Positions 62,348 through 64,000 of a DNA stretch of 64,000 nucleotides are shown here, piece by piece. The DNA is from Pontibacter aydingkolensis (GTDB lineage Bacteria > Bacteroidota > Bacteroidia > Cytophagales > Hymenobacteraceae), in NCBI RefSeq assembly GCF_019443125.1, contig NZ_JAHYXK010000009.1:124001-188000 (forward strand), given 5' to 3'. Both the position numbers and the translations under genes were made by a program. Each line of letters begins with the position of its first letter. Position 1 is the first letter of the stretch. The notes under the pieces were generated by a model. It saw only the letters and a list, made by a program, of their open reading frames with translations. It did not search any database and was not told where the DNA came from.

Positions 62348-64000
62348 TTATCTAAGCAATGTAACTGTGCCTGTTCTGCGTTTTGTAGTTCCAAAATTAG
62401 TTTTAACTGTAACCTCATAGGCATACGCACCCGCTGGTAACTGTTTGCCCTGGTAGGTGCCGTCCCAGTTCGTATTCCCATCCGATTGAAAAACCACATT
62501 GCCCAGGCTGTTGTATACTTTTAAAGTATAGGTTTGAATAAAGCGGCCTTTAATTTCCAGCACATCATTTAAACCATCACCATTAGGTGTAAAAGCGCTG
62601 GGAATGTATAGCTGGAGGTCCTGCTCGATCTGTTCTATGTTTGAGTAAGTAACCTCTGTACCCTGGTTTGATGAAGCTTTAATGCGGTAGCGCAGCAGCT
62701 GCACTTCGTTGCTAAGCACTCTGTCGGTATAGGTTGTGCCGGTAGCTGCATAGCTGGTAAGCAATGCGCCACCAGCATCCAGTACTTCAACAGTATACTG
62801 CCATACACCACCCGGAAAGCCGGTGTAAGGTGTCCAGGATAGTTGCACCGAACCCTCACCATCCCGTTTAGCAGTTAGAATTATTGGGCAGGCAATGTTG
62901 CTTACAGGTGATGTATTGTTACATGGGTCTGTAAAAGTTGCGCGGTAGCATATTGGGTTCAAGCTGGGGATGGCATCGGTATACTGTGGTTGGGTTACAC
63001 TCGCCAGGTTCTGGTAAGCGGCTCCGTTTATACTTCGCTGTATGTCGATTTTCTGAGCCAGCTTATTTTGGGGCAGGTTTATACTTAGCTCTACCTGGTT
63101 GTTTAAGTTAAATGAAGCCAGCACATAAGGTGCATTAGGTATAACTGTAGAGGTAGCCCGTATACTTTGTGCAGCAGAAGTAGAAGTGCTGCCATCCGGC
63201 CCTACGCCTTTAATAAAGTATGTATAGGTTTGCCCACAGCTAAGATCCTCGTCTGTAAAGGTAAAAGTGTTACTGTTTAAAGTAGTGATTCGGGTGTTGT
63301 TTCGGTAAATTTCATATTGGGACGCTCCGGGAAAAGCCTGCCATTTAAGTGATGCCTGCTCATTACCCGGCGCTACTTCCAAGGCAATGGAACTGATAAT
63401 ATTGGAGTTGCTTATTCCTGTTACACTGCTACATTCGTCCGTGATCCTTACCAGGTACCATACTCCTTCAGCTGTGTTTACATTCCGCAACGTATGGCTG
63501 ATGCTGTTTTGCGTTACATTCCGGATGGTGTCTATCTTCTGGAAGTTAGTTCTGGGGTCTTGCCAGCGCTCAATAATGTATAAGTAGCCAGGCTGCAAAT
63601 CCCGGATGTCGAGCCATACTTCACCGGCGGTACCTTGCTGGGTTATAGCCAGATTCTGGAGGTAGGGAAGCTTAAATGGCGGCAGTGTGGTAATTTGCTT
63701 GGTGCTGGTTGCGCTGCAGGTGGAGCCGGTAAACGTGCCGGAAACAGTTATGGTAAATGTGCCGGAGGTAGTATAATTGTGTGTTACAGTAGCTTTTGGC
63801 TGTGCTGCCTGGCTAGTGCCATCTCCAAAATTTATAGTATAGCTATCGTACGTATCATCAGTAATTGTCATAGATACTGCATTGTTGGCGCAGGCTGTTG
63901 CCGTAAATTCCGGAGTTGTATCAGCAGCTTTAACCGTGTAAGTTTTCTCGAAAAACTGTGTCAGACCTCCGTCTTTTTTATTGATAATCTGTGTGACGAT
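62348..64000 (-). CDS. PKD/Fn3-containing surface protein with T9SS type B sorting domain, 5' end outside
   Basis: At least 550 residues; the frame is open to the right edge. A PKD-like domain (SYTINFGDGTSQAA; HNYTTSGTFTITVSG), two or three fibronectin-like regions (LKWQAFPGASQYEIYRN; QTYTYFIKGVGPDGSTS; LSWTPYTGFPGGVWQYTVE), then the gliding-motility-associated C-terminal domain: LYIPSAFTPNGDGLNDVLEI, LKVYNSLGNVVFQSDG, NWDGTYQGKQLPAGAYAYEV. An adhesin or filament-like cargo of the T9SS is likely. It contains a palindromic AAGTATA pair at 62516-62532. Confidence 0.9.
   Translation of the reverse strand: MVTQIINKKDGGLTQFFEKTYTVKAADTTPEFTATACANNAVSMTITDDTYDSYTINFGDGTSQAAQPKATVTHNYTTSGTFTITVSGTFTGSTCSATSTKQITTLPPFKLPYLQNLAITQQGTAGEVWLDIRDLQPGYLYIIERWQDPRTNFQKIDTIRNVTQNSISHTLRNVNTAEGVWYLVRITDECSSVTGISNSNIISSIALEVAPGNEQASLKWQAFPGASQYEIYRNNTRITTLNSNTFTFTDEDLSCGQTYTYFIKGVGPDGSTSTSAAQSIRATSTVIPNAPYVLASFNLNNQVELSINLPQNKLAQKIDIQRSINGAAYQNLASVTQPQYTDAIPSLNPICYRATFTDPCNNTSPVSNIACPIILTAKRDGEGSVQLSWTPYTGFPGGVWQYTVEVLDAGGALLTSYAATGTTYTDRVLSNEVQLLRYRIKASSNQGTEVTYSNIEQIEQDLQLYIPSAFTPNGDGLNDVLEIKGRFIQTYTLKVYNSLGNVVFQSDGNTNWDGTYQGKQLPAGAYAYEVTVKTNFGTTKRRTGTVTLLR

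Noticed and set aside
1..64000. AAGTATA/TATACTT as ordinary -10 promoter boxes
   Set aside because: Copies lie inside genes in all frames and both strands, and the phylum's promoter box is TAnnTTTG; only a few copies overlap such a box.

Overview
The window reads as the chromosome of a Bacteroidota member, most likely order Cytophagales and probably Hymenobacteraceae (a Pontibacter-like genome; this placement is inference). The supporting signs are the gliding genes gldA, gldF, gldG and gldC, two type B and one type A type IX secretion (T9SS) C-terminal sorting domains, promoters of the Bacteroidota TTG-N19-TAnnTTTG type (best seen at the SRP RNA gene), few clear Shine-Dalgarno sequences, and many lipoproteins. 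Base composition is in the mid-40s % GC by eye, with an AT-rich patch at 35.8-37.5 kb and a strongly GC-rich block at 61.24-62.24 kb.

Layout. 0-6.3 kb: two short-chain dehydrogenases, a small inverted-repeat element holding a 47-residue membrane ORF, the gliding ABC transporter gldA-gldF-gldG, and dnaN. 6.3-15.6 kb: housekeeping genes (nuclease/phosphatase-like lipoprotein, gldC, dcd, hemL, a receptor-type periplasmic protein, guaA, the SRP RNA gene ffs, fructose-6-phosphate aldolase). 15.7-38.9 kb: a surface-glycan region with an FtsE-like ATPase, glycosyltransferases of several families, an aminotransferase/oxidoreductase pair, a flippase, a deacetylase-like protein, a LamG-containing T9SS cargo, and a complete pseudaminic acid pathway. 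That pathway runs leftward as pseB, pseC, an aldo/keto reductase, an SDR, a SpsF-type cytidylyltransferase, a pseG-pseH fusion, pseI and a probable transferase. 35.9-37.4 kb: an AT-rich island with an HNH nuclease-like gene and a lipoprotein gene broken by one in-frame stop, the latter bracketed by a direct repeat. 39.4-58.2 kb: ffh, a hybrid histidine kinase with degenerate outer domains, guanine deaminase, threonine synthase with a LysR regulator, pdhB, a TPR lipoprotein, ybaB and smaller genes. 58.6-64 kb: two large convergent T9SS cargo proteins, one a mosaic of an AT-richer repeat region and a GC-rich C-terminal module, the other cut by the window edge.

How the parts fit. The glycan genes make and move nucleotide-activated sugars, including CMP-pseudaminic acid, for the cell surface. 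The T9SS cargo genes inside and beside that region suggest that glycan and secreted protein are produced together. gldA/F/G and gldC belong to the gliding machinery, which is functionally tied to T9SS.

The signal that no single gene explains is the 7-mer AAGTATA (reverse complement TATACTT). It is spread through coding and non-coding DNA on both strands and in all reading frames, at roughly twenty times the chance rate in the part I counted by eye. It sometimes forms inverted pairs inside hairpins, including the ffh terminator. A second layer is a set of intergenic hairpin elements made of short tandem units, one related pair of which brackets pseB in inverted orientation.
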